Shown piece by piece: positions 55,688 through 64,000 of a DNA stretch of 64,000 bases (its first letter is position 1; each line of letters opens with the position of its first letter). Location: NCBI RefSeq assembly GCF_030019515.1, contig NZ_JASEEQ010000002.1, positions 62,001 to 126,000 on the forward strand. The letters run 5' to 3'. The position numbers and the translations under genes are program-made. This stretch comes from Nocardioides sp. (GTDB lineage: Bacteria; Actinomycetota; Actinomycetes; Propionibacteriales; Nocardioidaceae). The notes beneath the pieces are model-generated. The model ran no database searches. It worked only from the letters and a program-made list of their open reading frames with translations, and was not told where the DNA came from.

Positions 55688-56185
55688 GTGGCAAGCGACC
55701 TGGATCACGTCGGCCGGATCATGGCGCAGTGGCGCGACCAGCGCCCGGACCTGGATCCCTCGCCCCAGGGCGTCATCGGCCGCCTGCACCGGGTCGCCGC
55801 GCGGCTCACCGAGGAGCTCGTGGAGGTCTACGCCCGGTTCGGTCTCGGCGAGGGCGAGTTCGACGTGCTGGCCACGCTGCGCCGCACCGGAGCGCCGTAC
55901 GAGCTCACGCCCGGCGATCTGGCCGCGTCGACCATGGTGTCCTCGGGGGCGGTGACCAAGCGGGTCGACCGCTGCGCCGAGCACGGCTGGGTGACCCGCC
56001 GGGTGGGCGAGGCCGACGCCCGCAGCCGGGTGGTCGCCCTCACGCCGGCCGGCCTCGACCTGATCGACCGCGCGTTCGAGGCGCACATGGCCAATGAGCA
56101 CCGGCTGGTCGGCACGCTCACCGAGCTCGAGCGGGCCCGCCTGGCGCACCTGCTGGAGACGTGGGGTCGCTCGCTCGGGATCTGA
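55688..56185 (+). CDS. MarR-family transcriptional regulator
   Basis: A 165-residue MarR-type winged-helix repressor. The wHTH is LTPGDLAASTMVSSGAVTKRVDRCAEHGWVTRRVGEADARSRVVALTPAGL (about residues 75-125). It is divergent from the EamA exporter and probably represses it. The start is GTG 55688 with a leaderless promoter. The 203 bases after it hold the HAIR element of the dnaK operon. Confidence 0.92.
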   Translation: MASDLDHVGRIMAQWRDQRPDLDPSPQGVIGRLHRVAARLTEELVEVYARFGLGEGEFDVLATLRRTGAPYELTPGDLAASTMVSSGAVTKRVDRCAEHGWVTRRVGEADARSRVVALTPAGLDLIDRAFEAHMANEHRLVGTLTELERARLAHLLETWGRSLGI

Positions 56186-56283
56186 GCGCCGCGTCCGCCG
56201 GCGCGGCCGCCGACGAGGCCAGAACCACCTCCCCGATCCGGGAACATCCCGCACCGCGACCTGCGTTGGGCCTGGTGAACGAA

Positions 56284-56304
56284 CTTGAGTTGAGTCGACT
56301 CAAG
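56284..56304. promoter_or_regulatory. HspR-associated inverted repeat (HAIR) of the dnaK operon
   Basis: CTTGAGT-N7-ACTCAAG, a perfect match to the actinobacterial HAIR consensus, 84 bases before the dnaK ATG. HspR, encoded at the end of this operon, represses it here with DnaK as co-repressor in other actinobacteria. Confidence 0.92.
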
Positions 56305-56388
56305 TTATTTGCCAGACTCGTCGTGGCGGCGCAGGATTGGCGCCCTGAGTCTGAACCCTGAGTCTTCAACACACGGAGGTATGCAGAG

Positions 56389-58254
56389 ATGGCACGTGCG
56401 GTCGGCATCGACCTGGGCACGACGAACAGCGTCGTGGCCGTCCTCGAGGGTGGCGAACCCACCGTCATCGCCAACGCAGAGGGTGCCCGGACGACCCCGT
56501 CCGTGGTCGCCTTCGCCAAGTCCGGCGAGGTGCTCGTCGGCGAGGTCGCCAAGCGGCAGGCCGTGACCAACATCGACCGGACCATCCGGTCGGTCAAGCG
56601 GCACATGGGCACCGACTGGAAGACCAAGATCGACGACAAGGACTTCACCCCGCAGCAGATCAGCGCGTTCGTGCTGCAGAAGCTCAAGCGCGACGCCGAG
56701 GCCTACCTCGGCGAGCCCGTGACCGACGCGGTCATCACGGTCCCGGCGTACTTCTCCGACGCCCAGCGCCAGGCCACCAAGGAGGCCGGCGAGATCGCGG
56801 GCCTCAACGTCTCGCGGATCGTCAACGAGCCGACCGCGGCGGCGCTGGCCTACGGCCTCGACAAGGGCGACGACCAGACCATCCTCGTCTTCGACCTCGG
56901 TGGCGGCACCTTCGACGTGTCCCTCCTCGAGATCGGCGAGGGCGTGGTCGAGGTCAAGGCGACCTCCGGTGACAACCACCTCGGTGGCGACGACTGGGAC
57001 GCCCGGGTCGTCGACTGGATGGTCAAGAAGTTCAAGGACAACAACGGCGTCGACCTCGCGGCCGACAAGATCGCCAAGCAGCGCCTCCAGGAGGCCGCCG
57101 AGAAGGCGAAGATCGAGCTGTCCTCCTCCTCGGAGACCACGATCCACCTGCCCTACATCACCCACGGCGAGTCCGGCCCCCTGCACTTCGAGGAGAAGCT
57201 GACCCGCAGCGAGTTCCAGAAGCTCACCGCGGACCTGCTGGACCGCACCAAGAAGCCGTTCCAGAGCGTGCTCAAGGACGGCGGCGTCGCCGTCAAGGAC
57301 ATCGACCACGTGGTGCTCGTCGGCGGCTCGACCCGGATGCCCGCCGTGACCGACGTGGTCAAGGAGCTGCTCGGCGGCAAGGAGCCCAACAAGGGCGTCA
57401 ACCCCGACGAGGTCGTCGCGGTCGGTGCCGCGCTCCAGGCCGGTGTCCTCAAGGGCGAGGTCAAGGACGTGCTGCTCCTCGACGTCACCCCGCTGTCGCT
57501 GGGCATCGAGACCAAGGGCGGCGTGATGACCACGCTGATCGAGCGCAACACCACGATCCCGACCAAGCGCTCGGAGATCTTCACCACCGCCGACGACAAC
57601 CAGCCCTCGGTCGAGATCAAGGTCGCCCAGGGTGAGCGCCAGATGTGGGCGCAGAACCAGCCGCTCGGCAACTTCGAGCTCACCGGCCTGCCGCCGGCGC
57701 CGCGGGGGATCCCGAAGATCGAGGTCACCTTCGACATCGACGCGAACGGCATCGTGCACGTCTCCGCGAAGGACCAGGCGTCCGGTCGCGAGCAGTCGAT
57801 GACGATCTCCGGTGGCTCGGCGCTCGGCAAGGACGAGATCGACCGGATGGTGCGTGAGGCCGAGCAGTACGCGGAGGAGGACGCCAAGCGTCGCGAGGCC
57901 GTGGAGACCCGCAACCAGGCCGAGCAGCTCGTCTACACGACCGAGAAGTTCCTCGAGGAGAACAGCGACAAGCTGCCCGACGACGTGAAGACCGAGGTCC
58001 GTACCGACGTCGACGCGCTCAAGGCGACCCTCGAGAAGGAGGACGCCGACGCCGACGACATCCGGGCCGGCGTCACCAGGCTCGGGGAGTCGAGCCAGAA
58101 GATGGGCGCCGCGATGTACGCCGCCGCCGAGGCCGACTCGGCCGCCGCCGGGGGCTCGGCGGGCGCGACCGGTGAGTCCGACGACGACGTCGTCGACGCC
58201 GAGATCGTCGACGAGGGCGTCGCGGACGACGGGGCCGAGGGCGAGACCAAGTGA
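56389..58254 (+). CDS. dnaK: Chaperone protein DnaK (Hsp70)
   Basis: A 621-residue Hsp70 ATPase chaperone. The three signature regions are IDLGTTNS near residue 8, [15 protein letters not shown] near 170, and [13 protein letters not shown] near 307. The substrate-binding domain includes [17 protein letters not shown]. The C-terminal tail is an acidic Ala/Gly/Asp stretch ending EGETK. The first gene of the dnaK-grpE-dnaJ-hspR operon, it overlaps grpE by four bases and is preceded by the HAIR operator. Confidence 0.98.
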   Translation: MARAVGIDLGTTNSVVAVLEGGEPTVIANAEGARTTPSVVAFAKSGEVLVGEVAKRQAVTNIDRTIRSVKRHMGTDWKTKIDDKDFTPQQISAFVLQKLKRDAEAYLGEPVTDAVITVPAYFSDAQRQATKEAGEIAGLNVSRIVNEPTAAALAYGLDKGDDQTILVFDLGGGTFDVSLLEIGEGVVEVKATSGDNHLGGDDWDARVVDWMVKKFKDNNGVDLAADKIAKQRLQEAAEKAKIELSSSSETTIHLPYITHGESGPLHFEEKLTRSEFQKLTADLLDRTKKPFQSVLKDGGVAVKDIDHVVLVGGSTRMPAVTDVVKELLGGKEPNKGVNPDEVVAVGAALQAGVLKGEVKDVLLLDVTPLSLGIETKGGVMTTLIERNTTIPTKRSEIFTTADDNQPSVEIKVAQGERQMWAQNQPLGNFELTGLPPAPRGIPKIEVTFDIDANGIVHVSAKDQASGREQSMTISGGSALGKDEIDRMVREAEQYAEEDAKRREAVETRNQAEQLVYTTEKFLEENSDKLPDDVKTEVRTDVDALKATLEKEDADADDIRAGVTRLGESSQKMGAAMYAAAEADSAAAGGSAGATGESDDDVVDAEIVDEGVADDGAEGETK

Positions 58255-58871
58255 CCCAGGAGCCCCAGACCCAGGAGGAGCTCTCGGCCGAGGAGGCTGC
58301 GGTGCCGCCGTCTCCGGACGCCGAGAGCCCCCCGGAGGCCCCCGAGGAGGCCCCCGAGTCCGCCGAGCCGGCGGCCGCGCAGCAGCTGGAGGACGACCTC
58401 ACGATCGCCCAGCGGGCGGTCGCGGAGCTCACCGGCGACCTCCAGCGGCTCCAGGCCGAGTTCGTCAACTACAAGCGGCGCGTCGACCGCGACCGGGAGC
58501 TGATCCGCCAGAACGCGACGTACGTCGCGCTCACGCCGATCATCGACGTCCTGGACGCCGTCGACCGGGCCCGCGAGCACAACGAGCTCGAGGGCGGCTT
58601 CAAGGCCGTCGCCGAGCAGCTCGAGCGCGCGGTCGTCGGCCTCGGGCTGACCCGGTTCGGCGCGCCGGGCGACCCGTTCGACCCGACCATCCACGAGGCT
58701 CTCTCCCACATCGGCGAGGACCCCGAGGTCGCGGTGACCACCTGCAAGGTGATCGCCAAGGCCGGCTACCGGATGGGCGAGCGGGTGGTGCGGGCCGCAC
58801 AGGTGCTGGTCGTCGACCCGCCCAGCGGGCCGACGGCCCAGGAATCGAACCCAGTGAATCGAACCCAGTGA
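58251..58871 (+). CDS. grpE: GrpE nucleotide exchange factor
   Basis: A 206-residue GrpE. An acidic Pro/Glu-rich N-terminal extension (residues 1-45) precedes the coiled-coil [33 protein letters not shown] and the beta-domain with [48 protein letters not shown] 58251 overlaps dnaK. The C-terminus lies in a triplicated 14-bp sequence, so the final residues ESNPVNRTQ are repeat-encoded. Confidence 0.96.
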   Translation: MTQEPQTQEELSAEEAAVPPSPDAESPPEAPEEAPESAEPAAAQQLEDDLTIAQRAVAELTGDLQRLQAEFVNYKRRVDRDRELIRQNATYVALTPIIDVLDAVDRAREHNELEGGFKAVAEQLERAVVGLGLTRFGAPGDPFDPTIHEALSHIGEDPEVAVTTCKVIAKAGYRMGERVVRAAQVLVVDPPSGPTAQESNPVNRTQ

Positions 58872-58884
58872 ATCGAACCCGGTG
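58843..58884 (+). repeat. Three tandem 14-bp repeats at the grpE 3' end
   Basis: GAATCGAACCCAGT at 58843 and 58857, and GAATCGAACCCGGT at 58871. Because 14 is not a multiple of three, each unit shifts the frame. The grpE TGA (58869-58871) falls at the junction of units two and three. Confidence 0.9.
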
Positions 58885-58933
58885 ACGGGCTGACGCGAAC
58901 GATCACGACGAGGACGGAGAGGGGGGTGCGTGG

Positions 58934-60130
58934 GTGAGCACCACTGACGGCTTCCGGGCCGACTGGGCCCAGAAGGACTTCTACGCCGAGCTGGGCGTGA
59001 CGAAGTCCGCGTCGACCGACGAGATCAAGAGGGCCTACCGCAAGCTGGCGCGCGCCAACCATCCCGACTCCAACCCGGGCGACTCCGCCGACAGCCGGGC
59101 CAAGCACGACAAGTTCAAGGCGGTCGCCGAGGCCTACGACGTCGTCGGGGACCCCGAGAAGCGCAAGAAGTACGACGAGATGCGCGAGCTCTACGGCTCG
59201 GGCGCCAACCGCTATGGCTTCGGCGGCGGCGGCCAGGGCGGTGGGGGGTTCAACCTCGACGACCTGCTGCGCGACCGGGCCTCCGGTGGCGGTGGTGGCG
59301 GCTTCGGCGACATGTTCGGCGACCTCTTCGGGGGCGGCTTCGGCCGGGGCCGGCAGCAGCAGCGGCCGCGGGCGCACAAGGGCCCGGACGTCGAGACGAC
59401 CGCGACGATCAGCTTCACCGACGCCATCGACGGCGTCACGATCTCGTTGCGACTCACCTCCGACGCGCCCTGCCCGGACTGCCACGGCACCGGTGGCAAG
59501 CCCGGCACCAAGCCGCACGTCTGCCCGGAGTGCGACGGCGCGGGCTTCGTGGTCTCCTCCGCGGGCGGGGCGTTCTCGATCAACGAGACCTGCCCCCGCT
59601 GCGGCGGCCGGCAGCTCGTGTACGACGAGGCCTGCCCGACCTGCCACGGCTCCGGGCGGGGCACCTCGGCGCGGTCCATCCAGGCCCGCATCCCGGCCGG
59701 GGTGCGCGACGGCCAGCGGATCCGGCTGCGCGGCAAGGGCGGGGCCGGCGAGAACGGCGGCCCGGCCGGCGACCTGTTCGTCACCGTCAAGGTCTCGCCG
59801 CACCGGCTGTTCGGCCGCAAGGGGGACAACCTCACCCTCGACGTACCCGTCTCCTTCGACGAGCTCGCGCTCGGCGCGGACCTGAAGATCCCGACCCTCG
59901 GCGGCGCAGCGGTGACCCTCAAGGTCGCCGCGGGCACCCCCAACGGGCGGACGTTCCGGGTGCGCGGCCGGGGCGCGCCGAAGCCCGACGGCAGCCGCGG
60001 CGACCTGCTCGCCACGGTCGAGGTCCAGGTGCCCGCGGTGCTCGACACCGCCGCCCGGGCGGCCGTCCAGGCCTACCGCGACGCGACCGCCGGCAAGCCG
60101 CTGCGCTCCAAGCTCTTCGAGGAGGCGTGA
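58934..60130 (+). CDS. dnaJ: Chaperone protein DnaJ (Hsp40)
   Basis: A 398-residue type I J-protein. The J domain has the HPD motif in ARANHPDSN (near residue 43). The Gly/Phe region is GFGGGGQGGGGF. The zinc-binding domain has four CxxCxGxG-like motifs: CPDCHGTG, CPECDGAG, CPRCGGRQ, CPTCHGSG. The C-terminal client-binding domain follows. GTG 58934 lies 62 bases after grpE. It stimulates DnaK ATPase and probably serves HspR feedback. Confidence 0.97.
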   Translation: MSTTDGFRADWAQKDFYAELGVTKSASTDEIKRAYRKLARANHPDSNPGDSADSRAKHDKFKAVAEAYDVVGDPEKRKKYDEMRELYGSGANRYGFGGGGQGGGGFNLDDLLRDRASGGGGGGFGDMFGDLFGGGFGRGRQQQRPRAHKGPDVETTATISFTDAIDGVTISLRLTSDAPCPDCHGTGGKPGTKPHVCPECDGAGFVVSSAGGAFSINETCPRCGGRQLVYDEACPTCHGSGRGTSARSIQARIPAGVRDGQRIRLRGKGGAGENGGPAGDLFVTVKVSPHRLFGRKGDNLTLDVPVSFDELALGADLKIPTLGGAAVTLKVAAGTPNGRTFRVRGRGAPKPDGSRGDLLATVEVQVPAVLDTAARAAVQAYRDATAGKPLRSKLFEEA

Positions 60131-60131
60131 G

Positions 60132-60566
60132 ATGCCCACCCGCCGACCGCCGTTCGAGCCGCCCGGCCCCGACGCCGCGGTGTTCGTCATCAGCGTCGCC
60201 GCCGAGCTGAGCGGGCTGCACCCGCAGACGCTGCGCACCTACGAGCGCCTCGGCCTCGTCTCGCCGGGCCGCACGGTCGGCGGCGGTCGGCGCTACTCCC
60301 ACCGCGACATCGAGCGGCTTCGGGAGATCTCCGGGCTCACCTCCGCAGGGATCGGCATCGAGGGGGTACGCCGGATCCTCGACCTCGAGCACCGTGCCGC
60401 CGCGCTCGCGCAGCGCAACGAGGAGCTCCAGCACGAGGTCGCGGCACTGCGCGACGCGTTGCGCCAGGCGGTGTCGGCGCGCGCCGGCGGCCGGCCGAAC
60501 ACGCTGCCGGTGCTGCGCGGACCCGACCCCGGCCAGTCGGTCGTGGTCTGGCGCCGCGGCCGCTGA
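60132..60566 (+). CDS. hspR: Heat-shock repressor HspR (MerR family)
   Basis: A 144-residue MerR-type regulator. The helix-turn-helix AVFVISVAAELSGLHPQTLRTYERLGLVSPGRTVGGGRRYSHRDIERLREI is followed by the dimerisation helix (IEGVRRILDLEHRAAALAQRNEELQHEV). It starts one base after the dnaJ stop and is the last gene of the operon, as in Streptomyces and mycobacteria. It should repress at the HAIR sites at 56284 and 63052. Confidence 0.96.
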   Translation: MPTRRPPFEPPGPDAAVFVISVAAELSGLHPQTLRTYERLGLVSPGRTVGGGRRYSHRDIERLREISGLTSAGIGIEGVRRILDLEHRAAALAQRNEELQHEVAALRDALRQAVSARAGGRPNTLPVLRGPDPGQSVVVWRRGR

Positions 60567-60598
60567 CGGCTCGCCCGTGGGCCCCGGCCGGCCGGCGC

Positions 60599-62098
60599 TC
60601 AGGCGGGCAGCAGGCTGAGCGTGAACACCGAGCCGCATGGACGCCCGGGCGTGTAGGACACGGTGCCGCCCTGGGCCTCGGCGAGGGTGCGGACGACGTA
60701 GAGCCCGAGCCCGGTGCCGGTCGCGACCGCGGACCGGGCGCGGCTGAACTCCCGGAACAGCTGCGGGCGGAACTCCGGCGGCACGCCGTCGCCCTGGTCG
60801 CCGACGTCGACGCAGATCCGGTCGCCGGCGGCGTACACGCGCACGGTCACCGGCGGCCGGCCGTACTTGTGGGCGTTGCTGAGCAGGTTGGTGAGGACCT
60901 GCTCGACGCGCAGCGGGTCGGCGCGGACCGGGCGGTCGTCCTCGACGACCAGGTCGACGGCGTACCGGTCGGCGACCACCCCCTCGATCAGCGACCGCAG
61001 GGCGACCGGCTGCATGTCCAGTCGGAGCGTGCCCCGCTGGATCTGGGCCGCGGTCAGCAGGTCGGCGGTGATCCCGTCCAGGATCCGCGCCTGGCGGGCC
61101 ATCGACTGCGCCATCCGCTGCAGCTCGCGCTGGGAGAGGTCCGGCGCCAGCTGGAGGGTCTCCGCGGTGCCGCAGATCACCGCGACCGGGCCGCGGATCT
61201 CGTGGGCCGACGTGGCGATCGCGCGTCGCAGCAGCGCGACGTCGTCGACCGCGGAGTCGAGGTAGACGCACAGCGACCAGCCGGTACGCCGCACCGTGGC
61301 CCGGGCCCGACCGGTCTCCAGGGCGACCTCGAAGGAGGCGTCCGCCTCCAGCCGGTGGTGGGAGACCAGTCCGGCGAGCTCGGCCGACACCAGGCCGAGC
61401 GGCGAGCCGGGGGAGACCTCGGTGCCGAGCAGCCGCTGCGCGACCGAGTTCGCGTAGACGACGCGGAACAGCGGCTCGTCGGCCAGCTCGAGCACCCCGA
61501 CGGGTGCCATGCCCAGCGCCTCCCAGGAGGACACGTGCGGGCCCACCGGCGGTGCGGCCGCCCGCGTGTCGACGGTGGCCGCCTCGCCCGTCCCCTCGCC
61601 CGTCCCCTCGTCCGTCCGGTCCGCCGGGCCGTCCTCCGGGCCGCCGGCGAGCGGGCGCACCAGCGGGGTGCCCGCTGCGGCGCCGACGCCGCGCCGGGTG
61701 CCGTCGACGGTCCCGTCGACGAGGCCGTTGACGCTCTCGACGATCGAGCGCAGCGAGGCACCCTTCTGCACGTAGCCGTCGGCGCCGCGCGCCAGGGCCC
61801 GCTCGGACATGATCGTGGGCCCGAATCCAGAGAGCACCACGATCGTCCCGTCCGGGACCAGCCGACGGATCGGGGGCAGTGCCTCGAGCCCGTCCAGCAC
61901 CGGCATCGACAGGTCGAGCATCACCAGGTCGGGACGCTGCTCGCGGACCACGTCGATCCCCGCCCGGCCGTCCCCCGCCTCGCCGACCACGACGTACCCG
62001 GCCCGCTCGAGCGCGATCCGCAGCAGGGCACGCAGGTCCGGGGTGTCATCGACGATGACGACGCGGCGCGAGACCGTCGGGTTGGTCACGGCGGTCAT
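60599..62098 (-). CDS. REC-PAS-histidine kinase hybrid signalling protein
   Basis: A 499-residue protein with receiver domain first. Receiver (about residues 12-125): VVIVDDTPDLR (acidic pair), MLDLSMPVLDG (phospho-Asp) and GYVQKGA (Lys). A PAS-like segment follows: PVGVLELADEPLFRVVYANSVAQRLLG. Kinase: TSAHEIRGPVAVI (phospho-His H-box), N-box NLLSNAHKYG, and G-boxes VGDQGDGVPPE and GTGLGLYVVRTLAEAQGG. No membrane helices, so it is cytosolic. GGAGGGAG precedes the ATG. Most hybrids carry REC at the C-terminus; here it is N-terminal, so an upstream kinase or self-transfer may gate kinase activity. Confidence 0.9.
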   Translation of the reverse strand: MTAVTNPTVSRRVVIVDDTPDLRALLRIALERAGYVVVGEAGDGRAGIDVVREQRPDLVMLDLSMPVLDGLEALPPIRRLVPDGTIVVLSGFGPTIMSERALARGADGYVQKGASLRSIVESVNGLVDGTVDGTRRGVGAAAGTPLVRPLAGGPEDGPADRTDEGTGEGTGEAATVDTRAAAPPVGPHVSSWEALGMAPVGVLELADEPLFRVVYANSVAQRLLGTEVSPGSPLGLVSAELAGLVSHHRLEADASFEVALETGRARATVRRTGWSLCVYLDSAVDDVALLRRAIATSAHEIRGPVAVICGTAETLQLAPDLSQRELQRMAQSMARQARILDGITADLLTAAQIQRGTLRLDMQPVALRSLIEGVVADRYAVDLVVEDDRPVRADPLRVEQVLTNLLSNAHKYGRPPVTVRVYAAGDRICVDVGDQGDGVPPEFRPQLFREFSRARSAVATGTGLGLYVVRTLAEAQGGTVSYTPGRPCGSVFTLSLLPA

Positions 62099-62190
62099 CG
62101 TGCCTCCCTCCGGGACGGGGTCGGATCACCGTAGATCCGCCCCGGGCCGGCATCGGCGGGTTCGCCGACATCGGCGGAAGGTGGTCCAGA

Positions 62191-63015
62191 TCACCCCCCG
62201 GCGCCGGTCGCCGATCGGGGCAGGTGGCCCGGCACCCGGGTCGTGTCGTCGGTGCGCGCCCCGGCCAGCTGGGGCGCGGTGAGGAACAGCACGTCGGCGA
62301 GGTCCGCGCCGCGCAGGTCCGCGCCGCGCAGGTCCGCGCCGAGGAGGTCGGCGCTCGCCAGCCGCACCGCGCGGAGGTCGGCGCCCAGGAGCAGCGCGCC
62401 GCGCAGCGACGCCGAGCGCAGGTCCCGCTGCCGGAGGTCCTGGCCGGCGAGGTCGGCGCGGGTCAGGTCCGCACCGGCGGGGTCGCGCAGTCGCCGGCTG
62501 GCAGCGGCGAGCAGCTCACCGCAGACGTCCTGCAGCTCGTCGAGGTCGGCGGTGAGGATCTCCACCGGCGTGCTGTCGCGCAGCGCGAGCAGCCGGCCGA
62601 CCAGGTCGTCGGCGGCCGGGTCGGGTGCGCGGCGCGCGACCTCCTGGAGGTGCACGAGCATCTCGTGGACCCGGCGCAGCGCCGAGAGCACCGCGGCCAT
62701 CTCGCCCAGGTCGCCCGCGCTGTCGAGGTCGCGCCAGGAGGCGCCGCCGTAGGTCACCTCGGTGACCTGCTGGCCGGCGCCGAAGCAGTCGAAGACGGTG
62801 CACCCCGGCCAGCCCCGCTCGCGCAGGTCGGCATGGATCGCGCACCGGTCGTCGGCCTGCAGGTGGTGGCAGGCCACCCCGCCGGGCTTGTCGGCTCCGA
62901 ACCCTCCCTCGCGACGGAACGGCAGCAGCACGCAGCACAAGGCGTGGCAGCGACTGCAGTCGGCGGTCAGCTCCAGGGGCGGGGTGGGCACGGGAGCGGG
63001 TCCGGGGTCAGGCAC
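62191..63015 (-). CDS. Cysteine-cluster (YkgJ-like) protein with C-terminal pentapeptide repeats
   Basis: A 274-residue protein. The N-terminal half carries a Cys/His pattern: [34 protein letters not shown], typical of YkgJ-like zinc or iron-sulfur cluster domains. The C-terminal ~75 residues are pentapeptide repeats A(D/S)LxG ([34 protein letters not shown]...) forming a quadrilateral beta-helix. The start is GTG 63015. This is an unusual pairing. It sits between the HK gene and clpB; its HAIR-side promoter is shared with clpB in reverse. Confidence 0.8.
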   Translation of the reverse strand: MPDPGPAPVPTPPLELTADCSRCHALCCVLLPFRREGGFGADKPGGVACHHLQADDRCAIHADLRERGWPGCTVFDCFGAGQQVTEVTYGGASWRDLDSAGDLGEMAAVLSALRRVHEMLVHLQEVARRAPDPAADDLVGRLLALRDSTPVEILTADLDELQDVCGELLAAASRRLRDPAGADLTRADLAGQDLRQRDLRSASLRGALLLGADLRAVRLASADLLGADLRGADLRGADLADVLFLTAPQLAGARTDDTTRVPGHLPRSATGAGG

Positions 63016-63051
63016 GGGGCCATCCTCTCCGACCTGCGAGATCTCCCCAGA

Positions 63052-63072
63052 GTTGAGTGGAACAGACTCAAC
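63052..63072. promoter_or_regulatory. HAIR element upstream of clpB
   Basis: GTTGAGT-N7-ACTCAAC, a perfect inverted repeat matching HAIR except for the outer base of each arm (G/C in place of C/G and T/A). It is 88 bases before the clpB ATG and also upstream of the divergent Cys-cluster gene, so HspR could affect both. Confidence 0.85.
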
Positions 63073-63160
63073 TTTCGCAGCGTTGGATCGAGCAGAGCCG
63101 GTGCAGGGCTGTCCGGCGCGCGCTGAGCAGAAGCAGGCAGACACGAGGAGAATGACGCAC

Positions 63161-64000
63161 ATGAGCCAGTTCGGGGCCGAGAAGTTCACCACCCGCAGCC
63201 GCGAGGCGATCGAGGCCGCCCAGCTGTCGGCCACCACCGCCGGCAACATCCACACCGAGCCGATCCACCTCCTGGTGGCGCTGCTGCTCCAGACGGACGG
63301 CACCGCGGCCAACCTGGTCGCGAAGGCCGGCGTCGACGTGCCCACCCTGGTCCGGGCCGCCGCGGCCGAGCGGGACCGGCTGCCGAAGGCCTCCGGCGCC
63401 ACCGTGCAGCAGCCGAGCGCCTCCGCGGCGCTGACCCGCGTCCTCGCCGGGGCTCTCGACCTGGCGTCGGGCATGAAGGACGACTACGTCGCGAGCGAGC
63501 ACCTGCTGATCTCGCTCGCGACCGTCGAGAGCAGCGCCCGCACCGCGCTGACCGACGCCGGCCTGAGCGCCGACGGGCTGCGGGAGTCGCTGACGGCCGT
63601 CCGCGGCAACCGGCGGGTCACCAGCCAGGACGCCGAGTCGACGTACGAGGCGCTGGAGAAGTACTCCGTCGACCTGACGCAGGCGGCCACCGACGGCCGG
63701 CTCGACCCGGTCATCGGCCGCGACGCCGAGATCCGTCGGGTCGTGCAGGTGCTGTCGCGGCGGACCAAGAACAACCCGGTGCTGATCGGCGAGCCGGGCG
63801 TCGGCAAGACCGCCGTCGTCGAGGGCCTCGCCCAGCGGGTGGTGGCCGGGGACGTGCCCGACTCGCTCAAGGGCCGCCGGGTGCTGAGCCTGGACCTGGC
63901 CGGCATGGTCGCGGGGGCGAAGTACCGCGGCGAGTTCGAGGAGCGGCTCAAGGCCGTGCTCGAGGAGATCAAGGACGCCGGCGGCCAGATCATCACCTTC
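63161..64000 (+). CDS. clpB: ClpB disaggregase (partial, 3' end off the right edge)
   Basis: The first 280 residues of an Hsp100 ATPase. The N-terminal Clp_N domain ([24 protein letters not shown]...) is followed by the first nucleotide-binding domain with Walker [19 protein letters not shown] and the [23 protein letters not shown] segment. AGGAG lies ten bases upstream of ATG 63161; ATG 63152 is too close to it. ClpB works with DnaK in disaggregation, so control by HspR through the HAIR at 63052 fits. Confidence 0.95.
   Translation, partial: MSQFGAEKFTTRSREAIEAAQLSATTAGNIHTEPIHLLVALLLQTDGTAANLVAKAGVDVPTLVRAAAAERDRLPKASGATVQQPSASAALTRVLAGALDLASGMKDDYVASEHLLISLATVESSARTALTDAGLSADGLRESLTAVRGNRRVTSQDAESTYEALEKYSVDLTQAATDGRLDPVIGRDAEIRRVVQVLSRRTKNNPVLIGEPGVGKTAVVEGLAQRVVAGDVPDSLKGRRVLSLDLAGMVAGAKYRGEFEERLKAVLEEIKDAGGQIITF

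Overview
The window is chromosomal DNA from a very GC-rich actinobacterium, most likely of the Nocardioidaceae (Nocardioides-like). The evidence is very high GC at third codon positions, frequent GTG starts, many leaderless-looking promoters, an HspR/HAIR-controlled dnaK-grpE-dnaJ-hspR operon and clpB, an IdeR-type iron box, KstR-type boxes, and actinobacterial families such as the Rv0338c-like iron-sulfur reductase and the bifunctional-type dCTP deaminase. No rRNA, CRISPR array, prophage, plasmid function or recognisable insertion sequence was seen. Both edges cut genes: an exported protein at the left and clpB at the right.

Layout. 0-5 kb: exported protein (partial), tRNA-Gly(CCC), SGNH hydrolase, dcd, an iron-box siderophore-interacting protein, and an operon of RHH regulator, DUF4097 protein and a 51-aa ORF. 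5-8.3 kb: sodium:solute symporter with a small membrane partner, then a convergent PASTA-like protein pair. 8.4-18.1 kb, all minus strand: large membrane Fe-S reductase with a repeat tail, secreted amidohydrolase-like protein, IclR regulator, TM/coiled-coil protein, MFS transporter, choice-of-anchor-P-like secreted protein. 18.4-33.9 kb: histidine utilisation in two blocks, hutH-hutU and (M20 amidohydrolase)-hutF-hutI. They are separated by about 8.6 kb of other genes: M48 protease, two HpcH/CitE-type lyases, a 3-hydroxyacyl-CoA dehydrogenase, an MFS pump, an M20 peptidase and a nitroreductase.

33.9-38.6 kb: DUF4242 nickel-binding-like protein, AraC regulator, 51-aa ORF and a large LuxR-type ATPase regulator. 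38.6-43.3 kb is the most unusual part. A radical SAM/SPASM protein with a coupled tiny ORF diverges from a four-gene coupled operon: thioredoxin-like ferredoxin, an Asp/Gly/Thr repeat peptide of 90 aa, a JmjC/cupin oxygenase and a second thioredoxin-like ferredoxin. It looks like a peptide-modification locus. 43.3-46.2 kb: KstR-boxed flavin monooxygenase, EthR-like TetR and alpha/beta hydrolase. 46.3-49.3 kb: ZIP transporter, P450, NAD(P)-binding protein. 49.5-54.1 kb: sulfotransferase, SDR, conserved protein and LLM oxidoreductase on the minus strand, divergent from a SnoaL-like protein across a second KstR-type box. 54.2-56.2 kb: Ig-like membrane protein, EamA transporter, MarR regulator.

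56.3-64 kb is the heat-shock region. A perfect HAIR element precedes dnaK-grpE-dnaJ-hspR, and a second one precedes clpB. A REC-PAS-histidine kinase hybrid and a Cys-cluster/pentapeptide-repeat protein lie between them.

Two copies of a roughly 72-77 bp dispersed repeat with an identical 26-bp palindromic core occur: one just after hutU, and one inserted in frame inside hutF. This recalls mobile palindromic elements that insert into protein-coding genes.
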